From: Allium sativum
Taxonomy: Eukaryota > Streptophyta > Magnoliopsida > Asparagales > Amaryllidaceae
DNA length: 64,000 bases
Direction of reading: 5' to 3'
NCBI GenBank assembly: GCA_030737875.1
Contig: CM060910.1
Location: 245,056,427-245,120,426 of the forward strand
The translations under genes and the position numbers were made by a program. Under the pieces are notes generated by a model that worked only from the letters and a program-made list of their open reading frames with translations, was not told the origin of the DNA and did not search any database. This document shows, in pieces, positions 22,891 to 33,400 of this stretch; the stretch's first letter is position 1, and each line of letters starts with the position of its first letter.

Positions 22891-24299
22891 AGGATTCTGA
22901 TTAAGAAATTTAGGTTGCTCGGAACAAACTCAATATCGGTCCTAATCTATGGGTTGACGTTGGTTTTGGTTTTTGGCCATTCGAACGCAAACACTTGATT
23001 TGTATGTAAATCAAATGATAATCGCAGTAAAGATCGCAGAGCAATTACAGTGTGTAAAAGTGAAGGGACACAAAATTTTATAGCAGTTTGGCAAATCGTG
23101 CTTATGTTCATTTATTGTAATCGATTGCTTATACTTTATGATTACAAATGCAATTCAATTTATTTGTAAAAACATACAAAAAGTTGTAATTAGGCTTTAG
23201 CAATGTTTTTGCGTAGTAGTATCCAAAAGCCAAGAGAAGATCGCAAAATGAACCATGTGATGACATATTTATAGATTAGAGAAGATTGGATCGTCCACAA
23301 ATATAGAAGACAAAAGTGGATCATGCTTTGATCAAGCTTCTGCAATTTTCGGATCCTACTCTATGATATGTAGGGATCGGTCCATCTTTATTTTGTACCG
23401 ATCCGAGTTAATGATGATCGAGCAAGTGTTTTCAGCGAAAATCCCATGTCGATCGTATTAATTAGCATGTCCACCTTGTTTATGAAACGATCGATCAGTT
23501 CTAGATAACTTCAAATCCAATCCGAAGTTAAATATTTCACATCCGAGCATGTCTTGAATCAGCTTGTTTTTCATGTGATCGATCGTGTCGACCAAGTCAT
23601 TTTCAGTTGATATGACGTGTTGATCACCAGTTTTCGTGATAATATGAAAGTCTTGAATTCCAACCGATCCGTTCTTATAAAGTGATTGGGCAAGTTTTTT
23701 GAAATGATCTATTGAGTCGATCAATTATTTTAAGTGGTCGGACTATGTCGATCGTCATTTTAATTAATATCGATTCGAACTTTTCGAAGTGGTCGGGCAA
23801 GTGCCGGATCAATCTGATCCTTGGTTTTCGAGGTAATAGGACTGTGCTGGTCATGCTTTTTTGAGGTGATCGATTTGATCTTGTGCGTGATCGGTCGAAT
23901 AAATATGGAGTGATCCAATGAGCCGATCACGCTTTTTCTGAATAATCGGATGATACCGGGAGGCAATCAATCCGAGTTAAGTTATATCCTGATTCTCAAG
24001 TGAATGCCAATTTCGACGCTTAGTTCGAGTTTGTAAGAGTCTGTGCTCGAGCCACGAGCGATCCGGATGTCCAAGTCTAAAGCGCAACGACATTGTCAAA
24101 AAGTTTGTTAACACTTGTCCCCTTAAAACATGTCCTTTTGTGAAAGACGTGTTTTGTATAAGTCTAGTTTCCGCAATCTTTCTGGATTGATCCCACGTTC
24201 GATGACAGTTTTGAGTCGTGATTACGATCTCGCCGGATCATTTATGTATTCACGGCCTCTCTGAGCTAGTATTAGTGTTGAAAGTTCACAATTGCACCG
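22891..24299. other. Unclassified intergenic sequence
   Basis: Less AT-rich than the surroundings, with many GATCG-containing words (for example GATCGATC near 23490 and 23579, TGATCGGTCG near 23888). There are no terminal repeats or domains that I recognise. It may be the left part of the same repeat element as the 46-bp array that follows. Confidence 0.35.
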
Positions 24300-24950
24300 G
24301 GTCGATTCCGTGCCAAGTATAATCCATACTTGATGATCCAAGTCCGTTTCCACTAACCATAATTCACAATTAGCGTTCCGAGCCCTTCCGAGCTTTGATT
24401 GAGCATAATCCATTCTCACTGCATTGTAATCTCGTTGGGCTTTGGTTATGTATCAGCCATATATGTACGATTTTAGAATCTCGTTGGGCTTATATTAAGC
24501 ATAAGTCATACGTACCGTTCCGAGTTTGAGTTGGTCTCTATTAATCGTCAACCATACTTGACAGTTCATGGAGTGTTTTGATCTGCACTAAGTATCAACT
24601 ATACTTAATGATTCATGGTTTGGTTGGACTCTCAAGCATCAGCCATACTTAACGTCCCATGATTTAGATTTCCATCAAGCACCAATCATACTCGAATGTT
24701 CACCATTTTGTTCTTTCTACCAACCATCAGCCGTACTTGGTAGTTTATAGCCTCTCCGGACTCTTATCGAGCATTATCCATACTGGACGCTTCAGTTAAA
24801 AGTTTTTCATATTTGACGAGCATCGGTCATACTCCTTAAGCGATTAAAGAGTTTTGTACTTGATGAGCATTGGTCAACCATACTCAAAATTTTCAACTAG
24901 GTTTTACATCTGATGAGCATCAGCCATACACGCTAAGTGATTTTATAAAA
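24300..24950. repeat. Degenerate tandem array, about 46-bp period
   Basis: A core like GAGCATCAGCCATACTTGA recurs. The CATACT-like anchor falls at 24507, 24553, 24599, 24644, 24687, 24732, 24779, 24828, 24879 and 24925, i.e. steps of 43-51 bp, with weaker copies at 24458, 24410 and 24358. Copies are strongly diverged between anchors. The array ends about 150 bp before the family X LTR at 25098. Confidence 0.7.
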
Positions 24951-25097
24951 ATGATAAAATACAAAATCAATATCTAACAAGCATCAAGCCACCAAACAAC
25001 TTTATTAGAGTAGAAAAAAGAATTTTTTTATTGCACAACCAAGAGGTTTTTCACTGTTTAGAGCTTAACTAGGGATATCTCCGGTTTTCTATACAAG

Positions 25098-27008
25098 TGT
25101 GGTGACCCGGCGGAAATTCGATGCTCGAATTTCGACAACAATACTTAATCTTGTATTAGTTGCCAAAACCCAAGTATCGAAAACACCAGATATTAAATAG
25201 TAAGAAAATTAGTGGGTAAGAACAAAAGAAATAAATTGAAGAACAGAAGAAAATGAAGATGTATCAAACTAACCAACACAACACAGAGTCTTACATCGCA
25301 ACGTAAATAAATATAATGTAGAAATAATTTTTTATAAAGAACTTGTATAGATACTTATATTTCATCAGAGTATAACAGACAACCAATACACCTGGACAGT
25401 TATAAATACAGCACACTGCGGAATAAATACTAAATACGTTTGAACTCCTCCAGCATGTCTTTTGAGATCCATAGCATCCTATCCTGAAGCTGTAAAACTC
25501 AGTTTGACCCGAGCATTGCAAACGCCACGGATCAGTCTAGTGAACCAGCATGAGAAAACTCACTAAGTTTCTAGGTATTATCCAATTGATTTAAGGTTAG
25601 ACATCTTTTGAAAAAAAGACAATCATAAGACCAGTTCACACATAGATATAGACGGTTTTTACCTTATAATAACTCAAAACATTTTTTGTATCAAAACTAT
25701 TTTGATATTATAATAGTGTCTAAATCAAATAAATAACCATCAAGCATAACGCTTGCATCTCACGCTCCACATACTTAGTATATAATCAAAAACCACATGA
25801 CACTTATTACTATGACAAGGTATGGGACCACCTTGTGATTATGTATCTCTAGAGAGGAATACACTGGATTCAACAAGAATATTTTGCAACCCAGTCACAC
25901 AAGACCGTCCATTCATTCCGCTTGAGTGTACTGAATATTTTATCACTAGCGGTTGGTTCCACATAACCGTTGTCCGGAGATACAGAAGTGGCAGAAGAAA
26001 CAAATAAATTTTCTCTGTATGGTGATAATACACCCTGCGACCCACATAGCCATGCTGCCTGCCCGATTTCTGTCATTTCTCGGTTGATAAAGCTTGAAGT
26101 TACGATTACCTTTTTGAACATCACATCATCATTTGCTTTGAACACCACATTGTCAAATCCGCCAAATCACTAATTGACGTCCATAAAAATACTCTGGGCG
26201 TTAAGCTAAGGGAAGATGTCTTCTCCACCACTAACCCAAATTACGTTTGAGGAAATCAATGTACATGATCCTTTGGAAATACTCTGTCAGACACTCGTTC
26301 AAACAAGTCATCCATAAGTAGGATAAACCGAAGGCACTCCCCTACTACATCCTAGGAATCACCCAATAGATCAGTAGCAAGTAGTCCTTGCAAATCTATA
26401 GATTTCAGCCACGACATAACCACAGTATATCTTCAACCTAGAGTTTTTAAGTAGTTCTTCCGTTTTATGAAGATACACGGTCTTCAATTGCTCTATCTCG
26501 TTCAGCATATGATATCTTCCACATTTACGTATTTTCTAGTCGAAATGATATTCGAATATAAATTCCATCCCGGTCTTTCCGTGCCAACAATTGATAATAG
26601 GCCACATTTGATACTTGGTTATTTAACTGTCAAAATAAACATCCATTCAACTATGAAAAATGAATTCATTGGTTCTGTACACAACGTCACTTGGCTTCTT
26701 TAATTAACCATCCGTTAATTAAAACTTCTAAATCTTTCAATATTTCAAACATAACTTTCCACTTCTTATTTAACATAAGAGTATTTTCAAACCATTTTAA
26801 ATACTTCAGAAAACATTTCCTATATATACACCATAATTTGGGTTCAAAAAATTTCACGTAAAAGCATCGTTATGATAACTCCGAATATTAGAATCAGAAT
26901 TTAATTACCATATGTTAAAAAAAAAAATCAAACCATTTCCCTTCCGGAAATCATTTGGTTTATACTTCAAAAATATTTCCAAAATTCCTTTCCAACACTT
27001 AGAAAAAA
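25098..27008 (-). mobile_element. Family X LTR fragment (3'-end part)
   Basis: It starts TGTGGTGACCCGGCGG, a variant of the TGTAACGACCCGG terminus. It shares with 57930 onward the order GACCCGAGC, then a block with TACACTGGA, TTCAACAAGAA, CGCTTGAGTGTA and CATGCTGCCTGCC (25822-26070 against 58617-58880). The right half is missing, cut by the next LTR start at 27009. No gene is visible. Confidence 0.55.
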
Positions 27009-28207
27009 TGTAACGACCCGGATTTTCGATCATTTGAATCTGATATTTAAACCTATTTTAAATATTACATTAGAGACATTAATGGATTTATATATTGAAT
27101 TCATTAATAAAACGAGGTTTGAACGTTTAAATTTATATTTAACTTAAAATGAACTCGCAACGGCGCGGTAGTTCATAATATTGAGTTTTGAACTTCAATT
27201 GAATATATATAATCCGTTATAAGTCGGAATTCTGTGAAAGAAGAAACGTTAGAATCTATTTGATTATGGTTTTCTAATGAAAGAGAAAAATGGATATTTT
27301 AGCTTGTAAATTGTGAGTTATGTCCAAATCAAATTTTCAAATAGTCGTTATGGATTCTTTAATAAACCATAATGTTTATTTAATAAATTAAAAGGGTTTT
27401 TATATAATTTGAATCTCATTTAACTCAAAAATATTAGTGTTGAGTTATGTTTCCATATTTGTTGAATTTGAAGCTATATATTATTTCATTTAGATATATA
27501 CGTCAATAATAATTTATTATTATTAAATTTAATTGTTTTGGAATTAAATTATATTTTTATCGATATTATATAAGCCTTAAGAATAGCCATTTTCCAAACA
27601 ACCTCTATTTTCGAGGAAACGAATTTTATTGGAATACGTATTATTAATTATTGATAGATTTCCAGTTTGGAGCCAATCGAAGTTGTTTTGTGAGCGTGCG
27701 TTATTTAAATTAGGAACCGATGAATAATTTGAAATTAAAAGTCGTTGTGCAAATGGATTCAGATTTCGATGAAACGAACTTCATTGGGTTTGGAACGTCA
27801 AGACGTAGCGGTATGTCCGTTTTCGTGGCATTTGGAGTTCATATGTGACGGTGCGTATAATTAACGTGCAACGTTAAATAGCGGTATAATTAATAACCGT
27901 ATTAAAACAAAACAAAATAAAATAAATGTACTGTCCACGATTGTACCATACTTCCTCCAATCTATATAACACACCTCAACTTATTTCTTTTCATCCAAAT
28001 AATAATCGACCTATGCAACATGTAATGCTTGGAAATTGGGCAGCCTACTTTGTACCAAATGAAAGGTGCAGCTTATATTTGGTACTGCACATGAGTCTTC
28101 CATATTCTAACACCTTTTAAGCTACTTCATCTCACCTTCAAGACATGTATAAGTCGCTTCACGCAGCTAAGCTTCCACCCTAAACATGCTGCAACCTATA
28201 TATTCTA
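27009..28207 (+). mobile_element. Family X-related LTR, 5' part, plus orientation
   Basis: It starts TGTAACGACCCGGATTTTCG. The block with GGCGCGGTAGTT, GAACTTCAATTGAATATA and GTTAGAATCTATTTGA parallels 52209-52560 on the plus strand and the reverse complement of about 63600-63830. The right end is not identifiable; the LINE fragment begins near 28208. Confidence 0.5.
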
Positions 28208-28722
28208 CACTAACCTAGCCATGCTTTATACCATATACACTAGTTCTATAATCTAAAACTTATAGCACTCTCACTAAACTAACCATGAACTCAAGGTTTT
28301 GGTATATGGGTCAACTTTCATGTGCTTCTGTTCGACACAATCTCTAAGGATGTATTCCAAAATTTCAAGTCTTTTTAATTACTTTCTCTCATGTCATCCT
28401 TGGTCGACCTGCACCTTTCTTTGAGCATTGGATGCGACTAGTTCTGTAATTTAAAACTTATAGAACTCCCACTAAACTAACCATAAACTCAAGGTTCTAT
28501 TACATGGATCAACAACTTTTATGTGCTCGTGTTCAACATAAGGTCGCTGGATATATTCCAAATTTCTAGTCCTTTTCATGATTTTTTATCCTGTCATCCT
28601 TGGTCGACCTCTACCTTTGTTTGCGCATTGGGTACAGCCCATAATTCCACCACATATAGATGCATCATGAGATCTCCATTGGAAATGTCCAAACCATCTA
28701 AAGTGGTAGACAATTTCAAAGG
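28208..28722 (-). mobile_element. LINE 3' coding end with internal tandem duplication
   Basis: The minus strand encodes a decayed LINE reverse-transcriptase C-terminus: LRWFGHFQWRSHDAS, then GRGRPRMTG and NLEYIQ. The last roughly 200 bp occur twice (28230-28437 and 28438-28640), each with ACTAGTTCTRTAATYTAAAA and GTCATCCTTGGTCGACCT. It matches the duplicated fragment at 7840-8145. Confidence 0.6.
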
Positions 28723-29482
28723 AGTTTACTACTATATTTGCTTACTCTTTTTATACCTAAATACGTATAATATTATTTAGAGTGAAACAAATTTTTATAT
28801 AACTACAAATATATATGTGTATATATATATATATCTAGTTCAATATATATATATACATAATTTTTTTAACTCTGTTTTAAAAACCCGGTAGAATTTCAGC
28901 TATTGGTTTTACTTACTATAAGGCAAGGGTCATGAGTTAAACAGAGCTTTGGTTTCTAGAACTGTTAATTTCTTTTCAGTTTTATCAAGCAGGTGTGAAT
29001 CAACTTCGTTCCATACTCAAAGCATACCAGTATATACATACTAACATCATACATGTAATTATTCAAAACAGATTCAAATGGAACTGGTTTTACTCACTAA
29101 TGTACTATTATTTGTGCCTAGGTTTTTATCTAATGCCTTACAAAAGTTTAAACATGCAACTAAGTCATATAAATATATGCGTATACATAATCAGGTAATG
29201 GTTTAAAAATTTGAAATTTTCAATGAAGTTTATTCTCAAACAAAACTTTCCACTGCCATTTAATTTCAAGCAATACCTTACTTAAAACATACCAAACAAT
29301 TCCAATATAAACAGAAAAGGTTTAAATGGGTTTACTCACTTTTATTTGCTCTCCTAGCTATTTCCAGATTTACCCTCTCAATTTTAATTGTTGTCTCGAC
29401 CATTTTCTTCTTCCAATTTTATAGTACACAAGGCAGTTCTAAGGTGTGGAGTTGCGCTGATATTTCTATGTATTTATAGGCA
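28723..29482. other. AT-rich flank of element 2
   Basis: TA-rich microsatellite near 28800-28860, then sequence that, continued after element 2 at 38914, may be another LTR-like remnant on the minus strand (TATAAATA box, plus 29470-29477). No gene visible. Confidence 0.35.
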
Positions 29483-29487
29483 AATGG
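29483..29487. repeat. Target-site duplication AATGG (left), element 2
   Basis: AATGG precedes the 5' LTR and recurs at 38909-38913 after the 3' LTR. Confidence 0.9.
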
Positions 29488-29755
29488 TGTAATGGCCGAG
29501 CTCAAAAATCCAGGTATAGTTTCTAGAGATTTTGAATATGTTAGCTCAATTCGATCCAAAGATTTTAGTATGATAAAAACACATATATGTGTATTCATAT
29601 ATGATATATATATGTATGAATATATACATGACACAAATGTCATATGTGTACAAATTCTAGAACATGAAAAAATGGCTTAATTTGATAAGTACACATGTTA
29701 TCAAATTAGTGGAACAAATGTCTCATAAGAAAACAAGGTTAAGACACATATGCTC

Positions 29756-29795
29756 CTTAGGTGTCCATGTGTAGAAACCTCTTATGACACCTAAG
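29756..29795 (+). promoter_or_regulatory. Inverted repeat upstream of the element 2 TATA box
   Basis: Ten-base arms CTTAGGTGTC and GACACCTAAG with a 20-nt spacer, about 90 bp before the TATA position. The copy near 37050 in the 3' LTR keeps the arms. Confidence 0.5.
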
Positions 29796-29885
29796 AGGAC
29801 ATGTGTCTACATCCTAAAGCATGCATGAAGATAAGGTGCACAAGTGTCTCAAAACCAAATTACCAAACTAGCCTTAAAACACTAC

Positions 29886-29894
29886 TATATGAAG
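29886..29894 (+). promoter_or_regulatory. Damaged TATA box, element 2 5' LTR
   Basis: TATATGAAG; the 3' LTR has the consensus-like TATATAAAG at 37176-37184. The A-to-G change probably weakens the only promoter able to make full-length element RNA. Confidence 0.5.
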
Positions 29895-30800
29895 GGGTGA
29901 AATGTCCACTTCATTTCATACATTGACAAAAACAAAATTAAGATAAGATAGAGAGGAGAAGCTTAGGAGAAGATAAGGGTATAAAGAGAAGATAAGGATA
30001 CAAGTATAAGGTGAGAAAAACTATTTAAGTTCATATTTTCATTTCATGTTTTGAAGTCAAGTTGTGAAAGTTTAGATTGAATGATTACCCTTGATCTTTG
30101 AAAACGCTGTTCGGTATTTAGGCCATAATTTTTGCATTTCTTAACGAAATTTCGATCAATTTATCAATTTGGAAAGGTAATTCAATTACCTACAACTTTG
30201 ATTTAGGCGACTTTTTCCAAATTCGGCAATTTTCATACTTGAAAACTGGATGCAAGTTTAGGTAAAAATTGGCCCTAAATACTTATGTTAAAAGTGCCTT
30301 GTATTGTTAAATTTTATTTATAAGATAGATACAATATTTTATGGATCTATTATTATGATAAGTAAATAGACAATGAGAGATTTACCTTGTAGAAAATTTG
30401 AAGCTAAAATCTTTTTCTAGTATAGAGAAACATCACCAAACATTTAGCTTAAAAACAAGCTAAAAACCCAAATCTTAGAACTTTTATAGCATTTCGAAAT
30501 GCCATCTTTTTTTTAGCTATTAATGAAGCACGGAATCAAACCAAAACCTTTCTATAGCGTGACCAAAACGCAATAATAGTTGTTATAAGTCTAGAATTTT
30601 TCATAGCATACTTTTTAAAATGTTACTTTTCTTTTTCAAGTAGTTTTGAAATTCTTCTTAAATATAAACTGAAATAATTTTGAGAAATTCTTAAACCCTT
30701 AGAAAAGTATTTTAAAATGAATGACTGGAACGTTCTAGGGTGACAGAGAGGATAATGTCTAGGCTTGAGTTTGGAAAATATAGTTTCCTGCTATCCCTGG

Positions 30801-31041
30801 CCATCCCTAACTGATCCGACAGACGGGATGGTTATTTAAAATTTAATTCGAAATTTAATTGGAATTATTTTGAGCTCAAAAATAATTTTATTCATTATGA
30901 AGAAAAAGTAAATTAAGATTACTTTGGGAATCATTTTCTTAGTAATATTTCTTCGATGGGGTGCGGTATAAGACAATAGATCTTGGGTAGTGCACTACTA
31001 GTCTAAGTTGGTAGAGTACATCCCTAATTAGTGACGGGATG
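30801..31041 (+). promoter_or_regulatory. Two related stem-loops in element 2 5' LTR
   Basis: CCATCCC (30801-30807) pairs with GGGATGG (30825-30831). CATCCC (31019-31024) pairs with GGGATG (31036-31041). Both have CTAA after the left arm and GACGGG or CGGG at the right arm. The 3' LTR has them at 38086-38116 and 38303-38325. They lie downstream of the TATA box in the transcribed part. Confidence 0.5.
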
Positions 31042-31630
31042 CCGACCGCAATAGGATAACATATCCTAATATCTAAACCAAGTAGAGGGTGCGGTTTAGA
31101 CTCACGAATATATGTTTGATAAATTATGAGATTTTGATGAAATGAAGATACCATAAATTTGTTTGATTCAATATCCCGAAGTATTCCTTGATTTTTGTCT
31201 TAAACTTGGAATGATGAAATATTTGAAGAAAAGAGTCATGATGAAACTGTATTACAACCCACTAAGAAATGATGTGAAAAAAACTGAGCTTAAATAGCTA
31301 TCTCACTGGGTTCGTGTTGCTCATGATGCTACACTTAAAACTTTTCAGGTTTAGATGGTTAGTTGGATGCTTTGAAGTGAAGACTTACTTTATGTAGATT
31401 ATCTTTTTATGTACTCATATGTGTAATTACTGGACTAGTGAATGTTTGTAACCTTATGCTGTGATGGGACGATTGAATAATAGCTCTTCCATGTAAAATC
31501 ATATACTGAGAATGATTTTATGTTCTGATAAGTTTCTGTTAAGTTGTGATACTGTTCTATTAGCACCATGGCTTATATGTAGCATCACCGCCTCTGAATA
31601 AGTATATTAGAGTGGGGGTGTTACAAAAGT

Positions 31631-31642
31631 TGGTATCAGAGC
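31631..31642 (+). promoter_or_regulatory. Primer-binding site (initiator tRNA-Met), element 2
   Basis: TGGTATCAGAGC five bases after the 5' LTR end. Confidence 0.9.
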
Positions 31643-31753
31643 GAGGTTTAAGGGGTGCTTTTGGGAAAACTTTATAGTATCACAATTTAATTGGTCAGAA
31701 TAGGAAGTTTATACAATTATTGACATGCTTGTGGCTATTTGCAGTTATAAGTT

Positions 31754-32239
31754 ATGGCAAGCAATAAAACATGGTATACGGGGGATACATGGGGAGGCGT
31801 TAAGTGCACCACTATAACAAATGAACGGTTAGTTGCTGCAAGCCCTACAATGGAGAGGCGTGAGCTTAAGAGGAGGGAAAGGATGGTTCTCGGCAATGAG
31901 ATATATGAAGTTTATAATAGGGCTAATGATTATGAAGACGGTCTAAAGAGAGATCTTATTCTTTACCGTCTGCGCCAGAAGAGGAAATCTCTTGAGATGG
32001 CAATTAAAATGGCTGAACGGACTGAGTATGGGGAAGCGATAGAATATTTAAGGCCAGAAGGAAGGAATATAAGACGTAAACGACTTCCAAACAAAATAGT
32101 GGAAAAATACGACGAAGAGGAGTCTGAGTCAGTTGGCTCCAGCTATTACTCTCAAGAAGTCACTGGACCTTCTCGAGTAGTAAAGAATGAAGCAGGCTCT
32201 CCCTCATCAAAGGAAATAGAAATAATAGTGATGGATTAG
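31754..32239 (+). CDS. Intact ORF of unknown function between primer site and gag, element 2
   Basis: 161 codons from ATG (MASNKTWYTGDTWGG) to TAG. The product is highly charged. A Lys/Arg/Glu-rich middle (RRELKRRERMVLGNEIYEVY, LILYRLRQKRKSLEMAIKMA) is likely alpha-helical or coiled. It is followed by a basic patch (RNIRRKRLPNK) that could act in nuclear import or nucleic-acid binding, and an acidic/serine-rich tail. I see no zinc knuckle, protease motif or membrane segment and I do not recognise the family. It is open while gag and pol around it are broken. Element 1 has no room for such a frame. It could be an accessory ORF as known upstream of gag in some plant Ty3/gypsy lineages, a captured host fragment, or chance. 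Confidence 0.55.
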   Translation: MASNKTWYTGDTWGGVKCTTITNERLVAASPTMERRELKRRERMVLGNEIYEVYNRANDYEDGLKRDLILYRLRQKRKSLEMAIKMAERTEYGEAIEYLRPEGRNIRRKRLPNKIVEKYDEEESESVGSSYYSQEVTGPSRVVKNEAGSPSSKEIEIIVMD

Positions 32240-32464
32240 AAATGAATAGGAAGTTAACTTATCAAATAGTAAGTATGAGTGACTATCTGTATCTTTGGGG
32301 AGGTTGTGCATGAACACCCAAATTTTGGTTGTAAATAAGGGTTACAAATAATATAGTATGTTCGTGTGTTTATGACTTAAGTATGCCATTAGATACATTG
32401 ATATTCTTTATAACTAAAGCATATATCATCCATGACCATAACTGGATATTCTTTATTGAAGGTC

Positions 32465-33400
32465 ATGGCAAATCAAAACAACTCAACAACTGAAAGTCAA
32501 GAGGCTCAGTCCTCCGCACAAACAAATGCTATGGAACTGTTTGCATCTTTCATCAAGCAGATGGAGCAAGTTTCTTCAACATCTTCAGCAAACAGTCTTT
32601 TAAGCCGTTTCAAAAGTTTGAAACCTGACAAATTCATTGGAGATGCAGATCCAATAAAAGCTGAGCAGTGGATTAAACATCTAGAGGATATATTCGAAGT
32701 TCTGGAATGTAATGAAGTTGACAAAAGAAAGCTGGCAGTCTTCCAATTATCAGAGGTGGCTCGAAATTGGTGGGAGCTAGTTCGAACAACAACTACCCCA
32801 GAAGAAATGGAACAGATGACATGGAAAGAATTTAAGGAAAAATTTCTGGATAAGTATTTTCCGGAGAATGAGAGAGAGAAGATGGAAACAAAATTTCAAA
32901 ATCTCACTCAAGAAGGTATGTCTGTAGCCCAATATCAAAACAAATTTGAAGCATTATCCCGATTCGGGAATCATTTAATTGATACACCCAAAAAGCGTGC
33001 TAGATGATTTGCAAAGGGATTAATTCCTCCCATAAGAAGACATGTTATTTGGAAGAAGATTATCATCAGTTCCAGCAAGAAAGAAAGATTTCAAATAAAA
33101 GGAAACAAACAATCTTTCTGACAATCAAAAGAAACCAGATGAGAAGAAAAAGAAACCAAATAGAGAAAGTAAAGGACCAACGGGACGACAAAAGGAGCCT
33201 GACAAGCTAAGAAGATGCTACCAATGCCATGAGACCGGACACATTTCTCGAATTGTACAAATCCAATTTTGTTTCACAATTGCAATGAACCTGGGCATAT
33301 TAGTCGGAATTGCATGAAGCCAAAGAAGGACAAAAAGGAACAACAAGGACGAGTGTATGCAGTGGTTTCTGAACAAGCCCAAGTAGAAGGTACTATGTTT
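32465..33400 (+). pseudogene. Element 2 gag with damaged zinc knuckles
   Basis: The start is ATG 32465 (MANQNNSTTESQ); a further in-frame ATG at 32432 is less likely. Capsid-type motifs: FIGDADPIKAEQWIKHLEDIF, ARNWWELV, FKEKFLDKYFP and AQYQNKFEALSRFG. A TGA at 33005-33007 ends the frame where an Arg codon is expected, and several frame changes follow. The first zinc knuckle (CYQCHETGHISR, near 33213) loses its last Cys to a frame change. The second (FHNCNEPGHISRNC, near 33270) has Phe in place of its first Cys. Confidence 0.85.

Larger units (their letters stand above)
29488..31625 (+). mobile_element. Element 2 5' LTR
   Basis: 2138 bp, from TGTAATGGCCGAGC to GGGGTGTTACA. Landmarks: hairpin 29756-29795 (CTTAGGTGTC/GACACCTAAG), TATA-like TATATGAAG 29886-29894, stem-loops 30801-30831 and 31019-31041. 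Confidence 0.92.

Noticed and set aside
23458..23724. 88-codon frame on the minus strand
   Set aside because: Chance frame in unclassified repeat-like sequence; no recognisable motif.
25098..27008. Pararetrovirus-like or viral insertion
   Set aside because: No coat, movement or polymerase motifs; LTR-type termini and similarity to 57930 onward explain it.
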